NCBI GenBank assembly: GCA_018287875.1
Contig: JAGVVL010000013.1
Location: 3,782,001-3,846,000 of the forward strand
Direction of reading: 5' to 3'
Length of the DNA stretch: 64,000 nt
Source: Nigrospora sphaerica
Taxonomy: Eukaryota > Ascomycota > Sordariomycetes > Amphisphaeriales > Apiosporaceae
Shown: positions 44,946 to 56,356 of the stretch, one piece after another
Numbering within the stretch: the first letter of the stretch is position 1
How the letters are laid out: every line of letters begins with the position of its first letter
Made by a program: the position numbers and the translations under genes
Notes under the pieces: model-generated
What the model was told of the DNA's origin: nothing
Seen by the model: only the letters and a program-made list of their open reading frames with translations
Database searches by the model: none

Positions 44946-46985
44946 ATACTAGAGAGGAAACCGAGTTTTCTAGCCGAAGAGTAAACCATCAAAGCCTTCC
45001 ATTCACGCAAGAAGCGCTTGGCTTCGACATAATAAGCGGTGGACTCGCACTCCAAGGGCCTTGCCATGTCCTACGGTGACGGGTCACGGTGCGGCAAGTG
45101 TTTGTGTCGATGCTGCACCTTGGTGTTCGCTTGCCGGTTTGGTTGGAGGAGTCGAGTTGGGCCTGTGTGTTGCCCATCAAAAGGTATGTTATGAGCCGGT
45201 TGTCCGACATGTTGGGAAATGAACTGCCGTTCTCTCTCTCATACACACAATTGCTTCAGAGGAGCCTCGAGGCCCCCTGAGCTCGTGTGATGTCATCTGC
45301 AGGCGCGTCGGCCACGTCGGAGAATAGGGAACTCGGACGCTGCCGTGAGCAGTGCGTGCCTGGCGCTGACGCCTGGCTGGTCGTAAGCCGCTTCTCAGCC
45401 CCCAGCCCCGAAAGAAAAACAGGGCTTCCCTTTCCTCCACTTAACGGGAACTAGGGATGGTGTGCCTGGTGGGCCCTACCGGGAACAATCCCGGCGACGG
45501 GCGAATTGACGCCTGCGTCGAAAAGGAAACCTTTGCATGCATGGAAAGCATGCAAGTGTTTACGAACCGGATCATGCGTGGCCGGTCACCCGCCCAAGCA
45601 GGCGTGGAAAAGCACAACGTAGTGCTGTCCATACCGATTGCATTGTTTCCTATTCCTTCGCCGAGTACTCAAATACTTGCCATCATGGTTACCAGCCCGC
45701 GAGAGGTACAATCTGAGACGGAAGGGTGGCTGGCAGGGGGCGTCATGGTGATGGTTATACTGCGGCAGGCGCTTGGCGTTGGGATGGGGCCAACTGCAAA
45801 CGCATCAATCGATTTCCACCTTCCCCGCCTTTGGATTCGCTGGCAGTCGACGCGCCGTAGCAGGGGGCAGCAGCAGCAGAAGCAGCAGCAGCCTTGAACT
45901 CGGGCGGCCGGTTAGTGAGACAGTGTCTTATCTCGTACATACCAACCCGTACCACTTTGCCCTTCACGCCTGCCGTGCATGCATTCACACACACACACTC
46001 TCTCTCTATCACACACACTCTTTCCCCCTCCCCCCTACACACACCCACACGCGCGCGCGCGCAAACTCTCGCGCCTCTTTCTTTGACCACCAAGGCCACG
46101 CCTGCGACAAGTCGTGCAGTGGTTGAGTTGGACTCAAAGGCGATGCACGCACGTGGCCATCCACGTTGCAGTCCGTTCGTGAATGGAACCGGCTGAGTTG
46201 GAAACCTCGTCTCGTTATGCTTTTGTCACAGCATCACGAACGTACACGGCACTTTTTTCACCCTGGCCATGACTCGACCCTCTCTTCCATTCCCGATCCT
46301 ATGGAACCTGATTGACACCCGGCCGGGCGGCCTGCCTGGGCTGGACACCGGACGCCACATCGTGGTTGGGCCGCATTGAGGCAGCCCGCCAGGCTCTCGC
46401 CCCGCATGAGGGAGTGAGCCAGCGATGCCTGTCGCCAGGGCTCAGGATGCGCCGCCGATTCGAAGATAGCCGGCAATCCTGGCCTGCCTGGGCCTGCCCC
46501 GGTTCAGAAACGGGCAAATCAGCAGCGATACTGGCCCTGTACTATCCTGGCTAGCGCCCAAGTGATAGCGGCTACGGGCATCCATGGCACTGGGCATCGG
46601 ACAATCATCTCTACCAGAGCTGGCTGGGTTGCACCCTCGCCAAGTGCAGGCATCAATAAATATTTGACGACCGCCGCCCCCCCTTCCCCTCCCCTTCCCT
46701 TTCCCTCCCCACACACAACCACCCGGGTGTCGCAAAGCCTTTCAGGATATCTCCAGATTCATTCGTTTACCTCCGAACTGTTTTCTGGAATATACCGTCA
46801 CGGACCCCAGTCAATTCCCCCAGTTGTGCGTCAGTTCCCCCCCCCACCCCCTCACCTCTCTCCCCCTCTCCCGGTATCCTCTGCCGGCCATCGACCACGC
46901 TCTTTTCGTCGCTCTCTCAATCACCCCAGCCGCGATTCACCCCGATACGCCTTCAGTCACCCGTTACCACGACGCCGCCGCCGTC
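44946..46985. other. Intergenic region with CA/CT/GC tracts
   Basis: No supported gene. Mixed CA/CT and CGCG tracts lie at 45986-46065. A small inverted repeat TTGCATGC...GCATGCAA is at 45533-45555. The final 300 bp are C/T-rich leader of the BTB gene. Confidence 0.4.
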
Positions 46986-47879
46986 ATGTTCAAGCGCTCG
47001 TTCCGGTCCCAGGACCGCGTTGAGAAGTCGTCGCGCGTGAAGAAGTCGTCCTCGGCTGCCGCCCAACATGGTGGCAGCTCGGCTCGCGGCGATGCGCAGA
47101 AGGTGTCGAGACTGCAACGGTCGCTCCAGCAAGACGAGAGCCCGCCCGCAAAGAAGACTCTCAACTCGCCCATAGTCACCCTGACTATCGGGCGCGAGGG
47201 ACGGCTGTTCGCAGCCCACGAGGAGGTCCTGGCCCAGTCGCCCTGGTTTGAGCGCGCCTGTCGCGACCAGTACCTCGGGGCCCAGAGCAAGAGGATATCG
47301 CTCCCCGACGAGGAACCCGAGGTCTTCTCCGCCGTCCTCGAGTACCTCTACAAGGGCGACTACTACCCGCGCCTGCTGCACAACAAGCAGCGCAACTCGT
47401 GGGAGCTCGAGGACGCCCAGCCGGCCTCGTATGCCTCCCCGGGCCAGCCGGGCCGGTCGCCCAACCCCTCGGAAAACGGAGGCGGCCGCGGAGGCGGCGA
47501 AGCCACCATCCACATGTCGGCCGTTGGCCATGCCATCCTGCGCGACACGGTTGTCTACTGCGCCGCCGAACGCTACGGCCTCGAGGAGCTCAAGCGCCTC
47601 TCGCTGCGCAAGCAGGGGCTACAGAGCGGCATCGACGTCGGCACCATCCTGCGTTCGGCCCAGTATGCCTACGACCACACGCCCGACTCGGACTCGCGCC
47701 TCCGCGCCCACTACCTCGCCCTGATTATTCGCTGTCGCAAGACCTTCAAGCGCAGCGGCACCATGCAGCTCGAGATGGAGAAGGGCGGCAAGCTGTTCTT
47801 TGACTTGTTCGTCGCCATGTGCAACCACCTCGACGACGTTGTCGAGATGACCAATGCTCGGACCCCGCGCACCGTTTAA
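46986..47879 (+). CDS. BTB/POZ-domain protein
   Basis: A single exon of 297 aa from ATG 46986. The frame is open upstream to 46824 but that part is CT-rich leader. A basic Ser-rich N-terminus (RVKKSSSAAAQ) precedes a BTB/POZ fold: SPIVTLTIGREGRLFAAHEEVLAQSPWFERAC is the dimerisation strand-helix start, and SLPDEEPEVFSAVLEYLYKGDYYP is the usual continuation. The linker after the domain contains a Gly-rich insert (GGGRGGGE). The rest is helical (YCAAERYGLEELKRLSLRK). BTB proteins mediate dimerisation and often act as Cullin-3 adaptors. This fungal type without BACK or MATH domain has no assigned partner. Localisation is likely cytosolic or nuclear. Confidence 0.88.
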   Translation: MFKRSFRSQDRVEKSSRVKKSSSAAAQHGGSSARGDAQKVSRLQRSLQQDESPPAKKTLNSPIVTLTIGREGRLFAAHEEVLAQSPWFERACRDQYLGAQSKRISLPDEEPEVFSAVLEYLYKGDYYPRLLHNKQRNSWELEDAQPASYASPGQPGRSPNPSENGGGRGGGEATIHMSAVGHAILRDTVVYCAAERYGLEELKRLSLRKQGLQSGIDVGTILRSAQYAYDHTPDSDSRLRAHYLALIIRCRKTFKRSGTMQLEMEKGGKLFFDLFVAMCNHLDDVVEMTNARTPRTV

Positions 47880-49962
47880 GGGGATCCCTTCGAGGGATGC
47901 CAGGTGCGCCGTCGAACCTTAGGGTCATCATGTGACGGTATCTGATTTTATGTGTTTTTTCACGGCGTTTTCGTTCGGCGAGGGGAAAGGAAAGCGGTAC
48001 ATGCTACGAAGTTTACGACGATTTCCGACTTGTTTTTGTTGTTTTCTTATTGCTTCTCTCACGGACAGATCCCACTCACAAGCGCATTTCTCTCCCAGAT
48101 TCGACTGATATCAGATTGGACCCAGTCATTTGGGAGCGCATATACCACTCCACTTCTCACCAAGGTTGGCCGGGTCATTTTCGGTGTCGTTGTTTCATTT
48201 GCGGGCGGAGACGAGGGAGAGTTGGCCGGTACAGGGCCATGAAAACACGGCAAGGCGGGTGCAGCATCGTCCCTCCGTCATGGTGCTTCCTTAATACTCC
48301 GAGGACCCCCGTGAGAACGCCGCGGGATACATGGTTGGAACCTCGCGCGATAATTCGGGGTGTGGCGTTGTTAGGCCTTGTCTCACCTGGCTTGTGGGAA
48401 GGCGGGGACCATCACACCTACAACCACACCCGCGAGTTGGGACCGGCTTGCTAGAGCCGAAGAAAGAATGAAGAAGAAGAGGAAAGTTTGTCTTCCCAAC
48501 AGCGTTTGCGTTTTGTTGTTTTTTTCGACCGCGGGGGGGCCATTCGCGGGGCCGGGGAGCGCGGGTTGACGGAGGAGAACCTTGGATGCGCAGGAGTTTG
48601 CTCTCTCTGCGCGGGGCCATCGTGCCCCCTTCTCTTCCCGCCCGGCCCGTCGTACGCGAAAGACGAGCTCCCCCGTGTGGGCAAGCAGGAGGACGAATGG
48701 ACCACAGGCTGGCGCGACCTCTTCGCTGCCATGACATCTCTCTTATGTGTCAAAGCAACCACAGCTCTCTTTACCACCGCCGCTTCCCAGGACCCAGATT
48801 GTCAACTTATCGCGCGACCGCCTATTCCCCGGAGGTAACGAGGGAAGGAAAAATGGCCGTGATGGGAAGTCAAAACGCCAATCAGCCGGAAAAAAAGGAA
48901 ACGGGAGTTTTGGTTGTCGTTGTGTCTTGGCACAGTGGAAGAGTCGCTGCATGGTGATACCCGCTGGGTGACGAGTTGGAAGTTCATGGAAGGAAAGGAG
49001 GAATTTGTTCAATTGCCAGCACGCGGCCGGGAATGCATGCCGGACTGGAATTGCCCTGGGGATGTCTCGACGACTTCCCTAGTGGAACACCGGCCACGCA
49101 AACCCCCTGCCCGGCTGAGGAGACGGAGTCCGCCTGCTCGCCGCCGTGTCGATTTCTCTGCTTACCTTGACCGTCCCTAGCGGATCGGGCGCTGTGGAGA
49201 GAGAAGACGACCAGGTCACCTGCGTGCAGGCTTCCCACCCCGTCTGGGCTTGAGGCCCGTATTATAAAACCCAACTCAGGGCGAGGCTCAATGGAAATTC
49301 GGTCGCCTCCATTTGTCTGTTCGTGACTGCCCTTGTGCGGGCATGCGTGCGTGTTATCTCGTATCCCATGGTCAATGGCTTGTTGAGCCCCATCGGCCTC
49401 GTCGTTGCGTCGGTGCTCTTCGCCCCGGTAGTATCCCACCAAACTCGATCGGCAACAGTGACTCTGGCTTGCCGACTGTAATATGCTCAATTAGATGGCT
49501 ATTTGCATTTGTAAAGGTACTTACTCACTTGGGTAAGCGGTTTCCGGGTAAGTTGTAAGCGCGGCAGGTGGTGATTGCATGCTAGGCAGCCGTGGTAGCC
49601 TAAACCGCCATACTCCACCTCTTCCGCCCACTAATGTAAGGTACTGGAGACTCACGAAGGAAGGAAGCAGAAAAGCACCCATGTGGACGTACTAGTAGCG
49701 CTTCTGGTATCCACAGGGGTAAGGGCGAGTATCACCAAAGAAGGATTATATGCTCGTTGGGAGCTATTTAGATACGTGGTCGAGCCGTTGCGAGTCTCCT
49801 ATCACGAGTTTTCCCACCCAATAGGCACCCGTGTTCTGAAGCAGAAGGCCATCCCCATTGACCCTGGGCATAACCTGCCAAAGTATCAAAGTTACTTAAA
49901 GAAGTAGATAACCTTCTCAGGTTTATCCGACAGCCCCTCCACCTGCCACAGTCAACGGCGTG
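47880..49962. other. Intergenic region
   Basis: No supported gene. The 168-codon minus frame 48984-49490 shows no domain. Just before 49963 a CTGCCACAG could be a splice acceptor, so the downstream gene might have an additional 5' exon that I cannot identify. Confidence 0.35.
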
Positions 49963-52296
49963 ATGACGGCAACGAGGTCTTACGATGGCCTGCGTATCGA
50001 CAACATCGTCGACAACGAGACGGTGCACCAACGGTGCCTGCTGGTGACGGGCACATGCCACAATTTCCCGACGGCACAAGCCGGGTCGCCCGGGCCCAGC
50101 GAGGAAGACTTCGTCTCGGTTAAGACGCACGATACCTTCTCGACGCCGGCTGGCCAGCAGAATTGGCCAGTGGCCGCCGGCGCGTTCCGCGGCCTCGTGA
50201 TGCTGCAACCGGGATCAAACCGGCTTGAGTTCCAACAACACCACGGCGGCAGCGTTTGCGGCCGCGCCCGACTGACGGTGCAGTACGTACCCCTGCTGCA
50301 GCGGCCACCGCTGCATCTGGCCGTGCTGGTGGCGCGCGACTCGCCCCTCGTCATTGACTGCCCGCCCGTCAAGCACGGCGCCGTATCGACGGCCCACGCG
50401 ACCCTCGACGCCGCCATCGCTAAGCTGCGCATGACGGCATACATGTGGCAGGCCTACCTCGCAGAGGACCTGAGGGGCCAGGGACTGGGCCGTCGGTCCT
50501 TCCGTCTTGACGAACACTGGACCCTTGACACGACGCGCCTCGCTGCGCACCACGGCGGCACCGCCGCCGCCGGCTGCATGGCCAACGTCGCCCGCGTCCA
50601 CGTGGTGCGCAGCGAGCGCTCCGTTGCCGAGCTACGCCACTACCAGCTGGCCCAGCTGGCCCGCGGCGGCGGCGGAAGTCGAGGAGACGAGCTGCTGCAG
50701 TACTTCGAGGCCGCCCTGGCGGCGTATGGAGAGCCATTCTCGAGCGCCACCCGTCCCGTCGTTGCCGGCCTGGTGCTGGATGCGCACTACGCGCCCGACC
50801 AGGGCCTGATCCTGGCGCACGCGGCGCTCGCGTCGCACCGGCCGGCCGGGCGTTTGAACCGGCCTGCCGGCCTGTCGCTGGCTCTCTTCGGCAGCCACCT
50901 GACATACGCGTGGCCACGCTACCTCGAGGAGGTGCCAGCATGCCTGCTGGACGCGCGACCGCCGGGTGACGGCGTCGCCCACGACCGAGGCCGGTACCCG
51001 ACTCTGGGTGGGACCTGCGCGGCGGGCCAGGGCGCCCTGCTCGCCCTCGTGGCGCGAGCGTTCGGCGCGTCCGGGACCGTCCGAACGCGCCCGCGGTCGT
51101 GGGCCCGGCGCTGGCGTCACGCCTTTGTGGCGGCGCTGTCGCCGGACCCGGTGCGCTGGGAGCTGGCCGACGCCCTCACCCTGCGGGCCAGCGAGCACTT
51201 CCGGCTGCCTGACGACGCCTTCCTAACCGAAGCTGGGCAGGAATCGGACATCAGCCTGAACTGTGTGCTCGAGCCGGCCGGCGGCGCTGCGCTCGAGATT
51301 TCGTGCTTGGCGGGCCTGGCGCAGATCAATTTCTTTTGCGGCGGCGCGCTGGTGCGCAGGGAAAACTACCTCGTCGGCCGGGATGGGACGACGAAGGAGA
51401 TTCCACCGCCTCCGACCGTGTTCCACATGGACCAGGCGGACCTCGTTCAGACACTCGACCCCAACCGGGCTCACCGCATCGAGGTGTGTGGCCTTCACGG
51501 TAAGACGTACACCGAGACCAAGGTCTGGGACGTCATGGCCGACCGGCTCTTTCTCCCGGTGCCAGGCACCGAATTGGTGCTGACCAAGCGGTCCGTCAAG
51601 GGCCCCGGGCTGGAGCAGGTTGGCGCGCGCACCGACGGCGACGTGGCGTGGGCGACACTGCTGCGGCGGCGGCACGCGCACGCGCCCGACAGCCACCTGG
51701 CCCATGCCACGCGCATCGGCTTCTGCGCCAACGCCGTGCTTGACCGTATCCTCATCTCATACAGCGACGGCACCGAGTGCACGCTGGGGAAGCCCCGGCC
51801 CGAGGACCGCGCTCACATGGGCGCCGACTACCTGGCGCGCATGGAGCGCACCCTGGGGCCCGCCGAGAGCTTCTCCATCGCCCGTGTCGACGTGACACGC
51901 GGCTCGCCGGCGCCGCGCTGGCGCGGCTTCCTTTGCGGCGTGCGCATGGCGCTTGGCGACGGCACACCCGTCTGGGGCCGCGCCGTCCTGGACCCCGGCT
52001 GCAGTGTCGAGACGCTGACCGCCGCCGCCGACGAGCGCATCATCGGCCTCTACGGGCGCAGCGACCGGGCCAATGGCTTTATGCGCGAAGTCGGCATCAT
52101 AACGGCGCCCCGGGCCGTCGTCGACAGCGATGCGGGGCTGCCGATGCAAGTCTTTGATATGCCGGAGTTGACAAATACGCCGTCTTGGGACGAGGAGGAG
52201 GAGGGTACGGAGGAAAAGGGGCGACGGAGAATTACGCAGGGCGATGAAGAGGTGACTCGCTACGAAGAGAGTGACGAGGGCGAGTTGGAGGAATAG
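49963..52296 (+). CDS. Metallopep/jacalin protein (YIL108W family) with lost zinc motif
   Basis: A single long exon, 777 aa. The N-terminal two thirds match the fungal putative metallopeptidase family of yeast YIL108W: VHQRCLLVTG, LVMLQPGSNRLEF, LHLAVLVARDSPL, FRMTAYMWQA-like KLRMTAYMWQAYLAEDLR and LFGSHLTYAWPRYLEEV. The C-terminus is a jacalin-like lectin domain ending ERIIGLYGRSDRANGFMREVGIITAPR. The region where relatives carry HExxH after GQGA reads ALVARAFGASG (residues 361-371, 51043-51075). The two His and the Glu are replaced, and the third ligand His after AFGA is also absent. The remaining frame is intact and well preserved, which argues against a plain pseudogene. An acidic tail (EEEEGTEEKGRR) follows. 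The protein is probably intracellular and inactive as a peptidase, with the carbohydrate-binding part kept. An upstream exon is possible. Confidence 0.85.
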   Translation: MTATRSYDGLRIDNIVDNETVHQRCLLVTGTCHNFPTAQAGSPGPSEEDFVSVKTHDTFSTPAGQQNWPVAAGAFRGLVMLQPGSNRLEFQQHHGGSVCGRARLTVQYVPLLQRPPLHLAVLVARDSPLVIDCPPVKHGAVSTAHATLDAAIAKLRMTAYMWQAYLAEDLRGQGLGRRSFRLDEHWTLDTTRLAAHHGGTAAAGCMANVARVHVVRSERSVAELRHYQLAQLARGGGGSRGDELLQYFEAALAAYGEPFSSATRPVVAGLVLDAHYAPDQGLILAHAALASHRPAGRLNRPAGLSLALFGSHLTYAWPRYLEEVPACLLDARPPGDGVAHDRGRYPTLGGTCAAGQGALLALVARAFGASGTVRTRPRSWARRWRHAFVAALSPDPVRWELADALTLRASEHFRLPDDAFLTEAGQESDISLNCVLEPAGGAALEISCLAGLAQINFFCGGALVRRENYLVGRDGTTKEIPPPPTVFHMDQADLVQTLDPNRAHRIEVCGLHGKTYTETKVWDVMADRLFLPVPGTELVLTKRSVKGPGLEQVGARTDGDVAWATLLRRRHAHAPDSHLAHATRIGFCANAVLDRILISYSDGTECTLGKPRPEDRAHMGADYLARMERTLGPAESFSIARVDVTRGSPAPRWRGFLCGVRMALGDGTPVWGRAVLDPGCSVETLTAAADERIIGLYGRSDRANGFMREVGIITAPRAVVDSDAGLPMQVFDMPELTNTPSWDEEEEGTEEKGRRRITQGDEEVTRYEESDEGELEE

Positions 52297-52861
52297 GGGG
52301 CACGACGCGGTATTCTCAAGCAACGTCACACGCACCCAAACATCATACCCACCAAGAAAGTAATTCTTCCGGCGGCCCGACGCACCGTCTTATGACAAAT
52401 GCTACATTGAACCCGAGAGGCACAAAACGATCGTTGAAAACGAAAATTGTGAACCACGATGTTTCTTCCCTCGCCCCGGCGATGGGATCGACGCAGCGCC
52501 CGTCCCCAACGCGGGAGCCCGACACGCCTCGACCGAGGACGCGTGGTTTTTAGGTGGGGTTGGCGGCGTCGTTGTTGATGGTCGTGCGGCAGTTGTGTTA
52601 CCCCAACAGTACCAAAAATGGGCCATTCTGGTTGAGCCTGAATTAGACTAACGAACGCACGATAATTCGAATTCGGGGGCTTAGGGGCACTTACGCCACA
52701 TTAAGAATACGAGTCCTAGTCGTTTATTCTCTGAAATCTGAGGGACCAGTATCAGGCGCATAGTAGTGGCCGAGGATAGAATAGTTGTATAGATGACTAT
52801 ACTGCGTACCGCGTACCCAACTCCACGGTCTAGCTGCTGCCCCCGTGACGATAAGCCTCCT
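52297..52861. other. 3' region, GC drops towards the transposon-bearing patch
   Basis: No gene is visible. Base composition turns AT-rich from about 52640. Confidence 0.35.
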
Positions 52862-53110
52862 CTAGGAACGATGCTCGTGAAGCTCGGCCAGCCATTTTAT
52901 TGGTTCTGAAATAAGCATCTCAGAACCAAGAACAATGAATACACTCTTTACACATTGGTATGACGTACCTTGATATGACATCGAAGCATCTTTGTCCGTG
53001 TCGTTGTTAATGAACGAATTCGGTATTCGTCCATTGTCTAAATTAGGGAATTGCCGGCTGAACAAGTCATACAGCTCTTGAATGCTGACCCGTTCTATCC
53101 TCAATGAGTA

Positions 53111-53152
53111 AGCTCGAGCCCCCCTCAGCGCACCGCACCATCACCGCACCAC
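53111..53152. repeat. Left terminal inverted repeat of the pogo element
   Basis: 42 bp, a perfect inverse match to 55008-55049. The adjacent TA at 53109-53110 is one copy of the target duplication. Confidence 0.93.
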
Positions 53153-55007
53153 CAAAAAAGGAGAAACACCATAAGTTTATTAAATGGAATAAATAAAATA
53201 TCTTAACCACCACAATAGATATGGGATAACTGTTTGGCCTCAAGAAACCGTTATGGTATCCTCTGCCTCCGAAACCTCTTCTTCGGACGAAACGACTGTG
53301 ATATCCCCTTCAAATAGCCCAGTGGCTGCAGGTCCTGCTTGACTCGCCGTTCCGACCTCACCCTTGACCTTACGTACGTCCACCATGCTTACAAAAAGCT
53401 CCTACGTAGTCGCATAGACCTTGCGGCGCTTTTAAGGCTTTTAGCGATCCAGCGTAGCGCTCAGTTAGTCTCGCTCGCGCTTTAGGATGGAGATCTGAGC
53501 AGTCGCTTTGTCCAGAGCCTTGCTAGTCTTCCGGAATACCTGGTGTAGCGTAGCAGTATCGTACACCTTATTTATACCACACAGTTCCCAGTAAATATGG
53601 TGTATCTGATGTAAAGAGTAAGGCGTCTTAACACTAACTGCAGATATCTCTACCAGCAGAACGTCCTCCTTTAGCGGTGGAACTTACCACAAGTCGCTAT
53701 CTGGTCTGTCGGCCTCACGCTACCGTGTAAGGCGACTATTTAACGCTTTTTTAGCGTCCCTAGGCCAGATACCGATCACTTGCTAGCCGACAGCAATCTG
53801 GTGAGGTGTGAAGGCCTCTTTGCGAGCCTTGTTCCAGGCCTCGAGGAACTCAGGCTTCTTCGGTGTCATCATAAGGCTCGTCGTATAGGCGTTCCGTAGA
53901 TGCTTACAATACGCGCGCTTTAACACCGAAAAGGGCCCTAAATCTAGTAGCTGGAGGACCTGCGATATATACGCTGGCAGAAAGTTAAGCCAGACCTTCG
54001 CCTCTAAGCAGGCCATTATAAAGTCCTCTGTATAGTAGCTAGAGTGGCTATCCAGAATAAGGTGTCTCTATTACTCGGGGTCCCCTGGATTGGTCAACGG
54101 GAGGAAGATCTGCTTTAACCAGCGTAGGGCAATTGAATTGCTCGTCCAGCTAGCCTGTGAGGCCTTAAAAGACCAGTCTTCGAAGTCATCCTCGTCGGCT
54201 TAGGAGGTGAAACACTGCTGCTAAACGCTCTTCCCTTTGAAGATAACAAGAGGAGGCAGCACACAGCCGGTGGCAGAGATAGCCTCGAGGGAGGTCGTCC
54301 ATTCGCCTATCCCGGTGTCCATCGCGAAGACCTTCGTGAGCGCAGACAGCCCGACGACTAAAGGATTGTCTCTAAGGCCTATCTGAGCGCTAACCTTATC
54401 GACGTTCCATGTGTGCTCCGGAGGGACCTTCGTCATGTCCTCTAAGTCCAGCCTAGAGAAGAACTCCTCGATATTCTCGCGAGACACGCCGTTAACGCGT
54501 TTATAGTCAATAAAGGTGGACGCTATAGTCTTAACCTGAGGCTAACGCTTAAAGAAACGGAGATGCCAGCGTTTTCCGATGATACGGTCGCCTCCAGAGG
54601 CCTTAACCAACGTTTGCGCGTATAGACGAAAGCGGCTATATGGAGGAGCCCAACTAAGGCGCGCTTAGGTTAGTATCCACTTAGTAAGGGCGTACTCTAA
54701 GGTTGGCGATAGGTTCTGGCGATGCATCTGGGCATCGGGCTTTAAGGGGCGACCCAGAATCCTCCTTCTGATGCTTTCCCTAGAGATATTGAACTGTTTA
54801 GAGGCCTCGCGGATAGATAGGCCTCCTGAGACTTCCTTAAGCGCTGCCGCTAACGGTAGTACTTCCATGTAAAAAATAGTTGGTATCAAATAAAAGAGAA
54901 AAAATTAAAGAATCGTTGCGCCTTAACACGAAGGTCTCACGACACCTAGTTATTTATCTATTCGCATTTGAAGGTATCTATCTCATCTGATTTTGGTGGT
55001 AGAAACA

Positions 55008-55049
55008 GTGGTGCGGTGATGGTGCGGTGCGCTGAGGGGGGCTCGAGCT
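55008..55049. repeat. Right terminal inverted repeat of the pogo element
   Basis: 42 bp, a perfect inverse match to 53111-53152. The adjacent TA at 55050-55051 is the second copy of the target duplication. Confidence 0.93.
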
Positions 55050-55376
55050 TAACATTTGCTCAATTTAAACTTCTTTCGTACATACCGCTCTTGTTGGAGC
55101 CCTGAAGCAGTGGTCAATTTAAGGAACTGAGATAGAGATATTGAATTCTTACCAGCTCGTTAAGCAAATTTTCTGCGAGTTCGAGTGTGTCCCACGTAAA
55201 TAAGACGGGAGGCTTCCCCCCCCCATTGTTTGATAAACTTCGACATTTTGAGTTCAATCATGATGAGAGACACAAGTACAAGAACTAGTTGTTTAGCGAA
55301 TTGATTATGGGAAGAAATACCTGCAGTTAGAAATGGAAATCGAAGAGCCATTTACCTTCTTTTCCCTTTGTGGTGG

Positions 55377-56340
55377 CTAAAAGCCAAAACAGTGCTTTGC
55401 CCCGACTCGCGTCGTTTGGGTCTCTTCATAGAATGCGGTAGAATCGGATTGTACAGCGAAAAGGAACTGATTCAGGAAGCCGATACCAAACCGCCCGCGG
55501 GATGTTGTGTTTTTTGATACAATCGTGACAGGTTTGACAGCGTCGCTGCCTCTTCCTCTGGAAGCCTCCGGCATTTCCAAAGGTCTAAGCCGTCTGAGCC
55601 ACCTTATCATGACAGTTTCCCGTCAAGCGGCCTGGAATAGTTCTCACGCTCCCAGTCGGACTTCAGAGAGCTAGCGCGTTGTATGTAAGTGTTGCCGGGG
55701 AGAAGGCAGAGGAAGCGTGAACTGGAGCATTTCAAACAAGGAGCTATTCCTCTGCCTTGTGCGCTGTGAGTACTTCACGGCGCGGACCGGATTTGGAACA
55801 ACTCGTGATCCCGGTCGATGGAAGGTGGCCCTAGTTGCGGTCGAATTGTAACAGTTTAGGAATTTCTTTTCATCCTGCCAATCCTGCGCGGCTCGGACAT
55901 CCTCGGAGGGGACACCTTGTATCACGAGATCAAATGGCGGTGCTCATTTGATCGACTGTACGCATGACACGTCTAATAGCGCCCAGCGCTGACCTGCATT
56001 AACCGCAAATACAGCTTATAGCGGCGGCTTACGCCGGAGAGGCCTTGAGATGCCCTCTGAAATAGGTATGTGGTCCTTGTTCCGATCCTTCGGTTAGACC
56101 ATAGGACGTCAGGTACGTGGTTCCCTTTGCAACGGCCGTCCCACTTGTGTGCCGGGAGCGCAGCTGAAATGAACGGGGTTCGATGCAAGGGCTAAAAAGA
56201 CGATTGTGTCAAGTTACTTTGCCAGGCGTCGGTGAGCGTGCTACTCCGGTAGACGGTATTATAAATTAAGTAGCAGCAACTAGTTACTGCAGCAGAAGAA
56301 TCACCTCTTCGTTCTCAAGTCTGGGATCGGAGCGTCCGGG
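55377..56340 (-). other. Further fragments upstream of the split gene
   Basis: Minus frames 55377-55610, 55671-55925 and 55973-56188 look protein-like (for example VPSEDVRAAQDWQDEKKFL) but are separated by stops and unclear junctions. They may be the 5' exons of the same unknown gene or a second decayed gene. No domain is recognised. Confidence 0.3.
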
Positions 56341-56356
56341 CCGGGACCCAGCCCTG

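Larger units (their letters stand above)
53111..55049 (-). mobile_element. pogo-type DNA transposon, 1,939 bp, inactivated
   Basis: The ends are 42-bp perfect terminal inverted repeats beginning AGCTCGAGCCCCCCTCAGCG, at 53111-53152 and 55008-55049, and the element is flanked by TA on both sides (53109-53110, 55050-55051), the classic pogo/Tc1 target duplication. The minus strand encodes one transposase: an N-terminal helix-turn-helix (GGLSIREASKQFNISRESI), a CENP-B-like part, then the DDE domain. In the first catalytic block the family's Asp-Glu reads NVDK. LILDSHSS and LDLGPFSVLKRAY are the second and third blocks. A coiled C-terminus ends in an acidic tail and TAA. More than ten in-frame TAG/TGA/TAA codons, mostly explainable as C-to-T changes, kill it. 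The structure is otherwise full length. Confidence 0.93.
52862..55351 (-). pseudogene. Unknown gene split by a pogo-type element
   Basis: On the minus strand the frame from 55351 runs to the element, and continues on the other side in the same frame after removing 53111-55049 plus one TA. The joined reading LSKCYSLRIERVSIQ spans the insertion, with the TA lying in a Tyr codon. It goes on through QELYDLFSRQFPNLDNGRIP to a 63-bp intron (GTACGT at 52968 to TTTCAG at 52906) and ends at a TAG at 52862. One earlier TAA (55160-55162) interrupts the frame and could derive from CAA. An upstream intron 55352-55386 (GTAAAT...CTGCAG) leads to further broken frames. I do not recognise the protein. The insertion alone would destroy it. 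Confidence 0.5.

Noticed and set aside
48984..49490. 168-codon minus frame
   Set aside because: No conserved motif or start context; composition does not differ from intergenic sequence.
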